Of a DNA stretch of 38,147 nucleotides, positions 24,669 to 33,580 are shown in pieces. A program made the position numbers and the translations under genes. Position 1 is the stretch's first letter; the number at the start of each line of letters is the position of its first letter. This DNA is from CAZQSL01 sp964595945. GTDB taxonomy: Bacteria > UBP15 > UBA6099 > JAJRTR01. The stretch is taken from contig CAZQSL010000022.1 in the NCBI GenBank assembly GCA_964595945.1, positions 1 through 38,147 on the forward strand. Reading direction: 5' to 3'. The notes beneath the pieces are model-generated. The model saw only the letters and a program-made list of their open reading frames with translations. It made no database searches and had not been told where the DNA came from.

Positions 24669-24697
24669 TTGCATCGGCGGCATCGCGGCACTACACT
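24669..24697 (+). promoter_or_regulatory. Possible promoter of the MFS transporter gene
   Basis: TTGCAT (24669-24674), 17-base spacer, TACACT (24692-24697), about 60 bases before the ATG. Moderate match. Confidence 0.3.
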
Positions 24698-24760
24698 ATC
24701 ATGTCGTGCGCGGCAGTTGCGCGCGATTGGATTTCGTGGAAAAGGGCTGGTCGTGCGGAG

Positions 24761-26008
24761 ATGATGGCGAAGGGACTTGCGGGCAGGCTTCCCGCTTTTG
24801 GATACAGGAATTTCAGACTGTTCTGGTCAGGCCAGATAGTGTCGCTGATCGGCACAAACATGCAGACGGCCGCAATGGCGTGGCTCGTGTTGAGGCTGAC
24901 GGATTCGGAGTTTGCGCTCGGCATGATTTCGACGCTTTCGATGGCTCCGACGCTGTTTCTCTCGCTGACTGCGGGAGCGCTCGCCGACCGCATGAGCAAG
25001 CGCAGGATGCTGCTGGCCGCGCAGAGCGCGTATCTTGCGCAGGCGCTGATGACGGGGTATGTGGCTTACAGTGGAGTCACTAATATGTGGGTCTATTATG
25101 GACTTGCGCTGTTGCAGGGCCTCATCTTTGCGTTCGATGCGCCGGTGCGGCAGAGTTTCGTGTCGGAAATGGTTGGGCATGGCGCGGTGCAGAATGCGGT
25201 GTCGCTGAATTCCACTGTGTTCAACGCCGCAAGGATCGTGGGGCCCGCGATCGCCGGCTACATGATCCATTTTTTCGGCGAGCCGGCGTGTTTTATGATC
25301 AATGCCGTGTCATTCGTAGCCGTGATCACAGGTGTCGCGCTGATGAGGGAGTCAGAACTGCACATACCTGAAAAGAGCGGGGACAGCGCGCACGCGGCAG
25401 GGATGAAGGGCGGATTTGATTATCTGAGAAAAGACCGCCGTATGCCGGGGATGCTGCTCACGGTGGCTGGCGCGAGCCTGTTCGGCATGGCGTCGTTTGT
25501 GCTGATACCGGTCTTTGCCAAGAAAGTATTTGATCAGGGGCCTAAGGGACTGGGGTTTCTGATGGCCGCAGCGGGGTGCGGAGCGATTGTTTCCTCGATC
25601 ACGCTTTCGCTGAAAAAAGAGTTTCGCAAGCAGGGCCGCACGCTGTTTCTGTCGTGGAGCCTGATGGGGCTCGTGATAGCGGGTTTCGCCTTTTGTCCTG
25701 ATTTCGTGATGGCGATGGTGCTGATCGCGATAGCGGGTGGCTGCGCCGTCACTGGCATGTCGATCACCAACAGCACGCTGCAGACTATTTCTCCGCACGA
25801 GCTCGTGGGGCGCGTGATCAGTATCTATGTGGTTATCCTCATCGGATTTACTCCGCCGGGCAATCTGCTCGCGGGCTGGCTGGCGCAGGAGATCAGTCCG
25901 CGCATGGCGACATTCATACTCGGCATGATGGCCTTCGTGTCGGTGGTGGCGGTCACCATCATTTTCCCCGGCTATCTGAAAATTGACGTGAGAAAAAAAA
26001 CGGATTGA
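24761..26008 (+). CDS. MFS transporter of the EntS-like group
   Basis: 415 residues from the ATG at 24761 with 12 predicted membrane helices. The N-terminus PAFGYRNFRLFWSGQIVSLIGTNMQ and the loop GALADRMSKRRML between helices 2 and 3 are typical of the MFS_3/enterobactin-exporter group. Such proteins export small molecules using the proton gradient; the substrate is unknown. The start is not certain: GGAG touches the ATG, and the next ATG (24764) is equally possible, while the upstream frame to 24701 has no ribosome site. Leu codons here are often CTG rather than the CTC typical of the window. A ModE-like regulator follows. Confidence 0.9.
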   Translation: MMAKGLAGRLPAFGYRNFRLFWSGQIVSLIGTNMQTAAMAWLVLRLTDSEFALGMISTLSMAPTLFLSLTAGALADRMSKRRMLLAAQSAYLAQALMTGYVAYSGVTNMWVYYGLALLQGLIFAFDAPVRQSFVSEMVGHGAVQNAVSLNSTVFNAARIVGPAIAGYMIHFFGEPACFMINAVSFVAVITGVALMRESELHIPEKSGDSAHAAGMKGGFDYLRKDRRMPGMLLTVAGASLFGMASFVLIPVFAKKVFDQGPKGLGFLMAAAGCGAIVSSITLSLKKEFRKQGRTLFLSWSLMGLVIAGFAFCPDFVMAMVLIAIAGGCAVTGMSITNSTLQTISPHELVGRVISIYVVILIGFTPPGNLLAGWLAQEISPRMATFILGMMAFVSVVAVTIIFPGYLKIDVRKKTD

Positions 26009-26013
26009 CACAC

Positions 26014-26028
26014 GGGCGGCGAGCGCCC
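26014..26028 (+). terminator. Small GC hairpin after the MFS gene
   Basis: GGGCG and CGCCC pair across a five-base loop, beginning five bases after the MFS stop. No T tract follows. It also lies between a TTGACA (26005-26010) and CATCAT (26028-26033), so it could instead belong to a promoter region of the next gene. Confidence 0.35.
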
Positions 26029-26065
26029 ATCATATTCTCAAGATTCCATTCACGGGCGGATTGAG

Positions 26066-26077
26066 TTATTATAATAA
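26066..26077. promoter_or_regulatory. AT-rich palindrome overlapping a -10 box before the ModE-like gene
   Basis: TTATTATAATAA is a perfect 12-base palindrome that contains a consensus TATAAT (26070-26075). The -35 position is poor. The next gene encodes a DNA-binding protein, so an autoregulatory site is plausible; the sequence is AT-rich and could be palindromic by chance. Confidence 0.45.
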
Positions 26078-26105
26078 ATACAATGGCGAACCGGGGTGGC
26101 GCGAG

Positions 26106-26438
26106 GTGTGCTACAAGATCAAGATATGGTACGAAGACAATAACGGCGACTATGTGATCGGCGATGGGCGTCTGACTCTGTTGCGCGCGATCGACGAGAC
26201 TGGATCGCTGAATGCGGCTGCTGAAAAGCTGTGTCTTTCATATCGTCACGCATGGGGTCAGATCAAGAAGATCGAGGCCCGGATGGGTAGAAAAGTCATC
26301 GAACGCACCACCGGCGGCGTCCACGGCGGCGGGTCTTGCCTGACGCCTGAAATGAAGGAATTCATCAGGCGCTACGATGAGGCGCGTGACGAAATCAGCA
26401 AGTATGCCGAAGGGCGGCTCAAGGAGCTTGAGTTGTAG
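26106..26438 (+). CDS. ModE-type winged-helix regulator without molybdate domain
   Basis: 110 residues from the GTG at 26106, which has GGGG nine bases upstream; the family begins with a short lead into YKIWxE, as here. A TTG at 26061 would lie inside the -10 region and is unlikely. The helix-turn-helix pattern GDGRLTLLRAIDETGSLNAAAEKLCLSYRHAWGQIKKIE matches the ModE N-terminal DNA-binding domain, and the wing includes RTTGGVHGGG. The molybdate-binding MOP domains of E. coli ModE are missing, so the signal may be different. Molybdenum transport genes are not in the window. Confidence 0.88.
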   Translation: MCYKIKIWYEDNNGDYVIGDGRLTLLRAIDETGSLNAAAEKLCLSYRHAWGQIKKIEARMGRKVIERTTGGVHGGGSCLTPEMKEFIRRYDEARDEISKYAEGRLKELEL

Positions 26439-26487
26439 CTGGCGCATCCGGCCCGGCCTGTTTTTTAATTCCAAAACCTGACAGGTA

Positions 26488-29400
26488 TCATTGTTTTATC
26501 GACTGGCCTTGCGCGAGTTTGTTTTTGATTGCCGTGATGAGTTTTGTTTGATCGTCGAGTACGTTTTTTATGTGCGAATTTTCCCCGAGATCGAATCCTA
26601 CCCTGCTGACGGCCTCCGTATCGGAGCCTGTCGAGTAGGTGACGAACTGCAGTGAGGGATTGAGGCGGAGAAATTCGTAGTATACCTCGCGGCTGTCGGC
26701 ATTGATCAGCGATGTATTGATGATGATCAGGGAAATGTCGCGGACGTGGCGGAGATAGGATTCGACAGCTTCCTGTCGGCTGGTAGCGACGATGGCGGGA
26801 ATGTTTGCCGATGACAGCGTACCGGCGATGAATCCCCGTGTGATATCGTCGTCATCGACGAGGATTACACGGCACTCCGGACTGGTGGATTCGACTGGGG
26901 GAAACACATATTCGCAATGTGTTGCGGCAGGGAGGATGACGTGGATGGCAGTGCCTTTCCCGGGTGAGGACTCCAGACAGATTATACCATTGTGAGACTC
27001 GACGATGCCGCGTGATACTGAGAGGCCGAGACCTGTGCCCCTGCCGGGGCCTTTGGTGGTGAAAAATGGTTCGAAGAGCTTGTCCCTGATTTCGTCCGGC
27101 ACCCCCTGGCCGCTGTCTCTGACAGTGATCATGCAGTAATCGCCTACGGGGATGGAGCCCAGGCAGTGAGGGCAAAAGCCGTCCGAGTGAAACGGTGACA
27201 TGGTGATGGAGATGGCGCCGCCGCCGGGCATGGCGTCGCGCGCGTTGCCGACGAGATTGAGTATGACCTGGGTGATCTGTGTGATATCGGCGGACACGGC
27301 GGGAGTATCCGGGGCGATAGTGTGAGTGATGCGCAGGTTGTGTGTTTCGAGCTGTTCGCAGAGAGTGACGGCGCTTTCCATGAGGGCTTCGGGCATGATG
27401 AGGGTCGTTGACGGCTTGTTGATGCGCGCGAATGACAGAAGTGATGACGTGATGTCCTTTGCCTTGACGGCGGCCTTGTGGATGCGTTCGATTTCGCGAT
27501 ACGCCTCAAGGTTGCGCTTGAGTTTCGTCACGGCGAGGTCGGCGCTGCCGAGGATGATGCTGACCATGTTGTTGAATTCATGCGCCACGCCACTCGCGAG
27601 CAGCGCGATGGATTCCATCTTCTGTGCCTGCAAGAGTTGGTGCTGTATGTGTTCCCTGTGGTCTTCGTCGAGTTTGCGTTCGGTAATGTCGCGCACTACC
27701 TTGACGACGTGGATGAGTGCGCCGGCTTCGTCGAACACCGGGATCGTGCGTGTCTCTATCCACTTGCCAGCAGCCTTGACGAAACGTTCTTTTGCGAGGA
27801 CCGATCTGCTTTCGATAGCCTTGTCTATCACGCAGTCTTCGCAAGGGGTATCGGAGGCGAATACGATTTGATGGCATTTCGACGCTAACACGCCCTGAGA
27901 TACGAAGCCATCGGTCATCCTGTCGCACGCGCTGTTGCGATAGACGATTTCCCGGGTGGTATTCTGGATGATTACAGCGTCGGGGATGCCTTCGAGGATG
28001 GTGCGAAGGAGATTGGTTTCGTCGCGGAGGGCGGACTCCGCGACCTTGCGGTCGGCGATTTCCTGCGAGAGGCGCGCGTTGGTGTCGAGTAGTGCGTTGG
28101 TGCGGGCCTTGACGAGTGTTTCGAGGATTTCATTCTGTTTCTGGAGTGACTGCTGTGCGGACTTGAGTTCGGTGATATCGAGTACCGAGGCGATGACGCC
28201 TTCGAAGCTGCCGCCGCCATGCGAGTAGGGCGATGCGTAAGCTATGACGGAACATTCGGCATTGTTTATGACAATCCGGCTGATTTCGCTGGCGGACACA
28301 CTGTCGGCGCCGATGCGCCGCGCCGCGCTTTCCGAAAGGAAGCCGGCGAGGGGCGCGGGCAATATGTCGATGGCGGTCCTGCCGGAGAGCGCATCTCTGG
28401 AGATGCCGAAAAATTCTGTGAACGCCCTGTTGACGCCGAGTATGACGCCGCAGGCATCGGTGTAGCAGACAGGCACCGGTACGGTGTCGATCAGCAACTG
28501 CATGAATAGCAGGTTTTCTTCGATGGCCCGTTGTGTGTCCCGAAGGTTGCCGACCATTTTGCCGAGTGCGCGCGACAGTGAGGCGATCTCGTCGTTTCCG
28601 CCGATTTCAAGGTCGGATGACACGCTGTCAGACTCCGCGATGATATTCGCCGCGCGGCTGATCTTTTCGATTTTCAGGACCACTATCCGCTGGAGCATCA
28701 GCCAGAAGATGCCCATGGCTATGAGCGTGATCACGCCCGTGGCATAGTTGGCAAGCCTCTGCATGCGTCTGATCTCGATGAGGATATCGCGGGGGTCCGT
28801 GATCTTGAGCATCAGCACCGGGCGCAGGCGATAGTCGTACATGATCCTGTATGCGGCGGTGAGGTCGGGATTGAGTTGGGTAATGAACGTTTTTGTCTTG
28901 CCGCCGGAAAGGATGGAAAAGGCCTTGCGTACGTCTGCTGGCAATTTTTCTCCGTCCGGACGCCACACGCTCACGTCGAGCATTACGCTCCGGGAAAACT
29001 GCTCGATCTCTTCGGGCGAAATACTCTTGGCAAGCATGACATAGCCGTGCATCGGGCCCATTCCGTGTGTGTCGAGCACGGGCCGCACGGCGACGGACAT
29101 GATTTCGCCGCCGATCACGGCCAGGGAGGATTTCGACTGGTTTTCATTGTAGATTGCCAGCCTGCCCCGCGTGAGGTCTCCGGCTACGGCTTTTGCGATG
29201 GTATCTCTGGTGAGATTTTTGAAAGTGCTGATGTGATAAATCTCGCGGTTGGCGTTGACGAATACGATGAAGTTGACGTTGAACGGCGCGTATGTTTCCG
29301 GCACGAGCACACGCTGCGGGAACTGCGGGTTGTTGCCGACTGCGAACTGATAGGCATCGTCCCATTCGGACAGGGTGCGCGTCAGTGCCGCGGTGCCGGC

Positions 29401-29571
29401 GATTTCGGCGTCGAACTGATTTTCAAAGCGCTGCATATCCCTCTCGACGCTGGTCTTTTCGAGTGCGGCATACTTGTTTTCGATCACTTTTGTGACGAAG
29501 ATGCGGAGGATGATCGCCAGACACGCCACCGTCACGGCTATTGTTAGCAGCACCTTATGCTTGATCGACAT
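26488..29571 (-). CDS. Hybrid sensor histidine kinase with a degenerate receiver
   Basis: 1027 residues. Order: membrane helix (7-28), an extracytoplasmic CHASE4-like sensor (about 40-270), second helix (about 275-297), HAMP (300-350), a PAS domain (about 355-470), a coiled coil, a second PAS (about 520-630) with Cys566, Cys577 and Cys580, a HisKA dimerisation domain with phosphoacceptor His664 in ASGVAHEFNN, and a HATPase domain with N-box LNLVGNARDAM (771-781) and G-boxes near 821 and 845. A CPHC pair (800-803) sits in the HATPase. The C-terminal receiver has the acidic cluster DDDD (906-909), but the expected phosphoacceptor is Asn952 (IIINTS), so this receiver probably cannot be phosphorylated. 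No response regulator gene is adjacent. Confidence 0.92.
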   Translation of the reverse strand: MSIKHKVLLTIAVTVACLAIILRIFVTKVIENKYAALEKTSVERDMQRFENQFDAEIAGTAALTRTLSEWDDAYQFAVGNNPQFPQRVLVPETYAPFNVNFIVFVNANREIYHISTFKNLTRDTIAKAVAGDLTRGRLAIYNENQSKSSLAVIGGEIMSVAVRPVLDTHGMGPMHGYVMLAKSISPEEIEQFSRSVMLDVSVWRPDGEKLPADVRKAFSILSGGKTKTFITQLNPDLTAAYRIMYDYRLRPVLMLKITDPRDILIEIRRMQRLANYATGVITLIAMGIFWLMLQRIVVLKIEKISRAANIIAESDSVSSDLEIGGNDEIASLSRALGKMVGNLRDTQRAIEENLLFMQLLIDTVPVPVCYTDACGVILGVNRAFTEFFGISRDALSGRTAIDILPAPLAGFLSESAARRIGADSVSASEISRIVINNAECSVIAYASPYSHGGGSFEGVIASVLDITELKSAQQSLQKQNEILETLVKARTNALLDTNARLSQEIADRKVAESALRDETNLLRTILEGIPDAVIIQNTTREIVYRNSACDRMTDGFVSQGVLASKCHQIVFASDTPCEDCVIDKAIESRSVLAKERFVKAAGKWIETRTIPVFDEAGALIHVVKVVRDITERKLDEDHREHIQHQLLQAQKMESIALLASGVAHEFNNMVSIILGSADLAVTKLKRNLEAYREIERIHKAAVKAKDITSSLLSFARINKPSTTLIMPEALMESAVTLCEQLETHNLRITHTIAPDTPAVSADITQITQVILNLVGNARDAMPGGGAISITMSPFHSDGFCPHCLGSIPVGDYCMITVRDSGQGVPDEIRDKLFEPFFTTKGPGRGTGLGLSVSRGIVESHNGIICLESSPGKGTAIHVILPAATHCEYVFPPVESTSPECRVILVDDDDITRGFIAGTLSSANIPAIVATSRQEAVESYLRHVRDISLIIINTSLINADSREVYYEFLRLNPSLQFVTYSTGSDTEAVSRVGFDLGENSHIKNVLDDQTKLITAIKNKLAQGQSIKQ

Positions 29572-29809
29572 TATCCTGCCTGTTTCTGCTCAACATGGCA
29601 CCATCAGTATATCAACGTCTGTTGCCAGATCGTTTCCATAGTTCTCAAATATATTACCCGTCCCGGATCGAATCACACATGTCGCACTATGTGATCCTGA
29701 TCAAAAAATCATAATGTTGTTTACCCAATAAACGAATCTGCAAACAAAAAAACATAAGTGCATATATCACTTGCGTCGAATGGGATTATACGTCTTGACC
29801 GTCTGAAAA

Positions 29810-29883
29810 TCGGAGTGAGAGGATTTGAACCTCCGGCCTCTGCGTCCCGAACGCAGCGCTCTACCAAGCTGAGCCACACTCCG
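29810..29883 (-). tRNA. tRNA-Pro(CGG): tRNA-Pro (anticodon CGG)
   Basis: 74 bases with a full cloverleaf on the minus strand: acceptor CGGAGTG/CACTCCG, D-arm GCTC/GAGC, anticodon stem CTGCG/CGCAG with loop TTCGGGA (anticodon CGG, reading CCG), and a T-arm with TTCAAAT (one G-U pair). The discriminator base is A and CCA is not encoded. It begins 22 bases after the M16 peptidase gene on the same strand, so it may be processed from a shared transcript. Confidence 0.95.
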
Positions 29884-29905
29884 GTAAAACCGAATAAACA
29901 GTATA

Positions 29906-31210
29906 CTACATGCGGGCGATTACGTCCAGCATCCGCGCTGTAATGTCCTCCTGTTTTTCACCACCGCGCCCGAATGGCCCGAGAGCTGACAGGACCGCCC
30001 GGTCACCACGAAACGTCTCGCGGGAAATTTCGACTATGTCGTCGAGCGTCACCTTGCGGATGCCGTCGAGGATTTCGCTGTCGGAAAGATTGCGTCCAAA
30101 GTAAAATTCACAGCGCGCGAGTTTGGTCATGCGGCTCGTGACGCTTTCGAGACTCATGATCATGTTGGCGCAGAGCTGTTCCTTGACGCGGTCAAGCTCG
30201 TCGGCAGTGACGGCGCCGCCGCGGACTTTGATGAGTTCGTCGACCGTTATGGAAAGGACTTCAATCATATTGGAGGGTCGCACGCTCGCATAGGCCGCGA
30301 AATAGCCTGAGTCGCTGTAACTGGAGTTTTCGGTGGATATGTCATAGACAAGGCCGCGCAGTTCGCGCACTTCCTGGAAGAGACGGCTGCTCATGCCGCC
30401 GCTGAGTATCATGTCGAGCGCGGCGTATTCGTATCTCCTGGGGCTCGCGTAGGGCACGCCGGGAAATCCGAGGAAGAGCTGGGCCTGATGCGCCTTGTGG
30501 TTGACGAGATTGACCTTGCCTGTGAAAACGGGGCGCGAGTCGTCGATGAGATGAGTCTTGCCGCTGTGGGTATGCGAGTGTGTGGCGATCGCTTTTTCGA
30601 CGAGCGCCGGCACGTCGAATTGCCCGAAGTTGCCCGTGATGGAGACCTGTACCGCTTCGGACGTGTATACGCTTCGATAGAGGTCGAAGAGCCCGTCGCG
30701 CGTGATCGGCTCGATGGTTGCCTCGTCGCCGAGGATGCTGTAGCCGAGGCCGCTGTCGCCATATATGTCGGTGATGAATTGATCGTAGGCTATTTCTTCG
30801 GGCGAGTCGTTGCGGCCCCTGATTTCTTCGAGCACGACTTCTTTTTCGCGGTCGAACTCGTGAGCCGGGAAATCGGAGTCGAGCGCCATGCCCATGAGCA
30901 TGTCGATCGCGAGGGGCAGGTGTCCGCTGAGCATTTTGGCGTATATGTGGGTGGTTTCCTTCGATGCGGACGCGTTGAACGAGCCGCCGACCTGCTCGAA
31001 CTGTATGGCTATGTCGCGCGGACTCATGCCGGGGATGCCCTTGAAGAGCATGTGCTCGATGAAGTGCGCCGCGCCCCTCTGGCCCGCCGGATCGAAGCGC
31101 GATCCGTATCTCACCCACAGACCGATCGACACGGTCCGCATGTAGGGCAGGTTTTCTGTCAGCAGCACTGTGCCATTTGAGAGAGTGTGCCGCTCGAACG
31201 TGTTTGTCAT
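29906..31210 (-). CDS. M16-family zinc peptidase
   Basis: 434 residues from the ATG at 31210; the frame is open upstream but the family begins at this point with a FERHTLSNGxxLLTE strand. The inverted zinc motif HxxEH is HFIEH (His49, Glu52, His53), with the third ligand in EVVLEEI (about 129). The C-terminal half is the inactive-type repeat found in single-chain members such as mitochondrial processing peptidase beta and bacterial YmxG/PqqL-like enzymes. It degrades or trims short peptides, often signal-peptide-like fragments. It is probably cytoplasmic, as there is no signal peptide. Confidence 0.95.
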   Translation of the reverse strand: MTNTFERHTLSNGTVLLTENLPYMRTVSIGLWVRYGSRFDPAGQRGAAHFIEHMLFKGIPGMSPRDIAIQFEQVGGSFNASASKETTHIYAKMLSGHLPLAIDMLMGMALDSDFPAHEFDREKEVVLEEIRGRNDSPEEIAYDQFITDIYGDSGLGYSILGDEATIEPITRDGLFDLYRSVYTSEAVQVSITGNFGQFDVPALVEKAIATHSHTHSGKTHLIDDSRPVFTGKVNLVNHKAHQAQLFLGFPGVPYASPRRYEYAALDMILSGGMSSRLFQEVRELRGLVYDISTENSSYSDSGYFAAYASVRPSNMIEVLSITVDELIKVRGGAVTADELDRVKEQLCANMIMSLESVTSRMTKLARCEFYFGRNLSDSEILDGIRKVTLDDIVEISRETFRGDRAVLSALGPFGRGGEKQEDITARMLDVIARM

Positions 31211-31516
31211 TGTTAGCCATTCTCCGATGTGTCCGTCGTCTGTGCGGTTGTCCCTGCTCACTGATCAGAGATGCCTCATCGGGAACTTATCGGGATATTT
31301 TGCACTCCCCCTCACTCCATGTAAATAGAAACTGTGAAAAAATGTGAAAAGCACACGCGCTTCCTGCCTGTCCTCTGCGGCCGGCAAAGCCTATTTGCTG
31401 ATGCGCAACAGCCCGCTCCGCATTTCTTCTTGTCGGATTGACCTTTGCGCGATAACATATTTCCGTATACCATTTCACCGGTAGTCACGGAGTCATGCCG
31501 CAGGAGATCATTCACA
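31211..31516. other. Divergent spacer, M16 gene to cyclophilin-like gene
   Basis: 306 bases between the divergent M16 and cyclophilin-like genes. It holds the possible M16 promoter near its left end (31297-31325). A TTGACC at 31438-31443 lies before the plus-strand gene, but no -10 stands at the right distance. No gene or structured RNA is apparent. Confidence 0.5.
31297..31325 (-). promoter_or_regulatory. Possible promoter of the M16 peptidase gene
   Basis: On the minus strand: TTTACA (31325-31320), 17-base spacer, CAAAAT (31302-31297). The predicted leader is about 80 bases. Confidence 0.4.
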
Positions 31517-31894
31517 ATGCGAATCAGCATCAAAACCCATTCCGTCGAAGGATATGCCAGCCTCAACGACAGTCAGACAGCCCAGATGATACGTGACGCC
31601 CTCCCCATCACGGCACGGGCCAATACCTGGGGCAAAGAGGTTTACTTCACTATCCCCGTTGACTCGACGCTCGATGATGACGCGAAGGAAGTCGTGGAAA
31701 AGGGCGAACTCGGGTTCTGGCCCGTTGGCAACGCCTTCTGCATTTTCTTCGGCCGCACACCCGCGAGCAGAGGCAGCGAAATCAGACCCGCAAGCGCGGT
31801 CAACCCCCTCGGGTTCGTCGAGGGCGACCCGGAGATTTTCGACAGGATCAGATCGGGCGAAACGATCGTGATCGATTGCGCCGAACTGGAGTGA
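31517..31894 (+). CDS. Cyclophilin-like fold protein (TM1367/DUF369 type)
   Basis: 125 residues, small beta-barrel. The sequence runs from MRISIKT through NTWGKEVYFTIPV and GELGFWPVGNAFCIFFGRTPAS to a C-terminal INPLGFVEGDP-like strand, the pattern of the cyclophilin-like DUF369 family. The catalytic Arg of cyclophilins is not evident and the cellular role of the family is unknown. AGGAG ten bases before the ATG gives a secure start. It opens a six-gene run with MscS, a hydrolase-fold protein, AroE and two PilB-type ATPases. Confidence 0.85.
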   Translation: MRISIKTHSVEGYASLNDSQTAQMIRDALPITARANTWGKEVYFTIPVDSTLDDDAKEVVEKGELGFWPVGNAFCIFFGRTPASRGSEIRPASAVNPLGFVEGDPEIFDRIRSGETIVIDCAELE

Positions 31895-32742
31895 ACACCC
31901 CATTGGACAGGTTTTTCAACATAGATGAGTTTCTCGGCAAAGCGATCGAGACGATACTGACACGCGGACCCAAGATTTTTCTCATACTGTTTCTCGCGTG
32001 GATGTCCCTGCGTCTCATACGACTGCTCACCGGCAGGATCAACAGTGCCATGCGCACGAAATGGGCGACTGACGCGGCGCAGCGCGAGCAGCGCGCGAAA
32101 ACTCTTTCGTCTCTCATCGGCAGCGCGTGCAAAGCCGCCATATTCATCACCACGGCCATGACCGTGCTGCCCGAACTCGGCATCAACGTGGCGCCCATCA
32201 TCGCCGGCGCCGGCGTACTCGGTCTCGCTGTAGGGTTCGGCGCGCAAAATCTCGTCAAGGATGTCGTCACGGGGTTTTTCCTCATCCTCGAAAACCAGTA
32301 CTGCGTCGGCGAATCGGTCCGCATAGGCGCCGTCGAGGGCGTCGTCGAAGAAATCAGCCTGCGTCTCACCATCGTCAGGGACAGCTCGGGCGTACTCCAC
32401 TACATCCCAAACGGCCAGGTCGCCACAGTCGGCAACCACACCCGTGACTGGTCGCTCGCCACTGTGGAAATCTGGGCGGCTTATGGCGAAGACCCGGAAA
32501 AGGTCATTTCAGTCATTTCCGCCGCATGCGCTGAAATTGTCGCTGACGATGCTTTCGCACCACTCATCGCCGCTCCCCCGGCCAGCGTCTCGCTCGACAG
32601 TTTTTCCCGTGAAAAATCCGTCTACAAAATTTCCATAAAAACCCTGCCGCAGAAACACTCCGCCGTCGCTTCCGCCATCCGCAAAAAGGTGCGCGCCGCA
32701 TTCGAGCAGCACGGCATCGCACCCGGCGGCTCCTGCATCTGA
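31891..32742 (+). CDS. mscS: MscS-family mechanosensitive channel
   Basis: 283 residues. The start is the GTG at 31891, whose GTGA overlaps the previous stop; a TTG 15 bases upstream is less likely. Membrane helices are about 20-45, 80-100 and the conserved pore helix (from about 105) with the glycine/alanine-rich GAGVLGLAVGFGAQNLVKDVVTGF signature, followed by the beta-domain with VEEISLRLTIVRD and NGQV. This channel opens under membrane tension to release solutes during hypo-osmotic shock. It shares a transcript with the cyclophilin-like and later genes. Confidence 0.93.
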   Translation: MNTPLDRFFNIDEFLGKAIETILTRGPKIFLILFLAWMSLRLIRLLTGRINSAMRTKWATDAAQREQRAKTLSSLIGSACKAAIFITTAMTVLPELGINVAPIIAGAGVLGLAVGFGAQNLVKDVVTGFFLILENQYCVGESVRIGAVEGVVEEISLRLTIVRDSSGVLHYIPNGQVATVGNHTRDWSLATVEIWAAYGEDPEKVISVISAACAEIVADDAFAPLIAAPPASVSLDSFSREKSVYKISIKTLPQKHSAVASAIRKKVRAAFEQHGIAPGGSCI

Positions 32743-32752
32743 AACGCACGGC

Positions 32753-33580
32753 ATGTCACCCCCACCGGACGCCCTCATGTTCCCCTACTTCGAAAAACGA
32801 TATCTCTTCTACCCGGCACTGTCAGGTTACGAGACTCCAAGCGATTACGGATGCGCCTATGACAACATATATTTCAAATCGCCGGACGGCCTGCGCCTCA
32901 ACGGCTGGCACCTGCCGCACGGAGAGGCACACTCCGCCATCCTCTTCTTTCAGGGCAACAACGGCAACATGAGCTGCCGCACCGAATTCCTCGCGCGGCT
33001 CAACCGCGACCTGCGCTTCGATGTCTTCTCATTCGACTACCGCGGCTACGGCCACAGCGAAGGCTCGCCCGACGAAAAAGGCCTCTACCTCGACGGCATC
33101 GCCGCCGTCCGCGAACTCCGCCGCCGCACACAAGGCCGCAATCTGCATATTGTCCTCTTCGGCCGCGCACTCGGCGCAGCCGTCGCTCTCGAAACGGCGC
33201 TCCACTCACCCTGCGACGCTCTCATCATCGAATCACCCTTCACCCGCCTCAAGGACATCGCAAGAAAGACTTTCCCATTCCTCATATCACGCCACCTTAT
33301 CACCATGAAATTCGACAACCTCGCAAAAATCAGAAAAACGTCTCTCCCCATTCTCTTCCTGCACGGCGAAAATGATACAATTACAGGACCAGCGCACTCC
33401 GCGCGGCTGCACTCACGCGTCAAATCGGCCGGGAGGCTGCACATCGTCAACAACGGCGGCCACGACTCACTCTACATCGCCGGAGGACCCGAGTATTTCT
33501 GCGAAATCATCAAATTCTGCAACACCATCCACTCCATGAGCGGCAACGACGACGACAGGGAATTTCAAAACCATGATTGA
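32753..33580 (+). CDS. Bem46-like alpha/beta-hydrolase fold protein lacking the nucleophile Ser
   Basis: 275 residues of the Bem46/ABHD13-like type. The fold is intact, with SFDYRGYGHSEGSP near 93-105, but the nucleophile elbow reads GRALG (137-141): Ala139 stands where Ser should be. The usual oxyanion HGN reads FQGNNGN (Gln67). The acid (Asp208, HGENDT) and base (His237, NGGHDSL) remain. A sequencing error would need one base in each of two separate motifs. The start ATG has no clear ribosome site. The gene overlaps aroE by eight bases. It may be a pseudoenzyme or use another chemistry. Confidence 0.85.
   Translation: MSPPPDALMFPYFEKRYLFYPALSGYETPSDYGCAYDNIYFKSPDGLRLNGWHLPHGEAHSAILFFQGNNGNMSCRTEFLARLNRDLRFDVFSFDYRGYGHSEGSPDEKGLYLDGIAAVRELRRRTQGRNLHIVLFGRALGAAVALETALHSPCDALIIESPFTRLKDIARKTFPFLISRHLITMKFDNLAKIRKTSLPILFLHGENDTITGPAHSARLHSRVKSAGRLHIVNNGGHDSLYIAGGPEYFCEIIKFCNTIHSMSGNDDDREFQNHD

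Noticed and set aside
29700..29800. ATCACA...TGTGAT inverted repeat near 29673-29695 as a CRP/FNR site
   Set aside because: Arms are in the wrong orientation and spacing for the TGTGA-N6-TCACA site, and the match is short.
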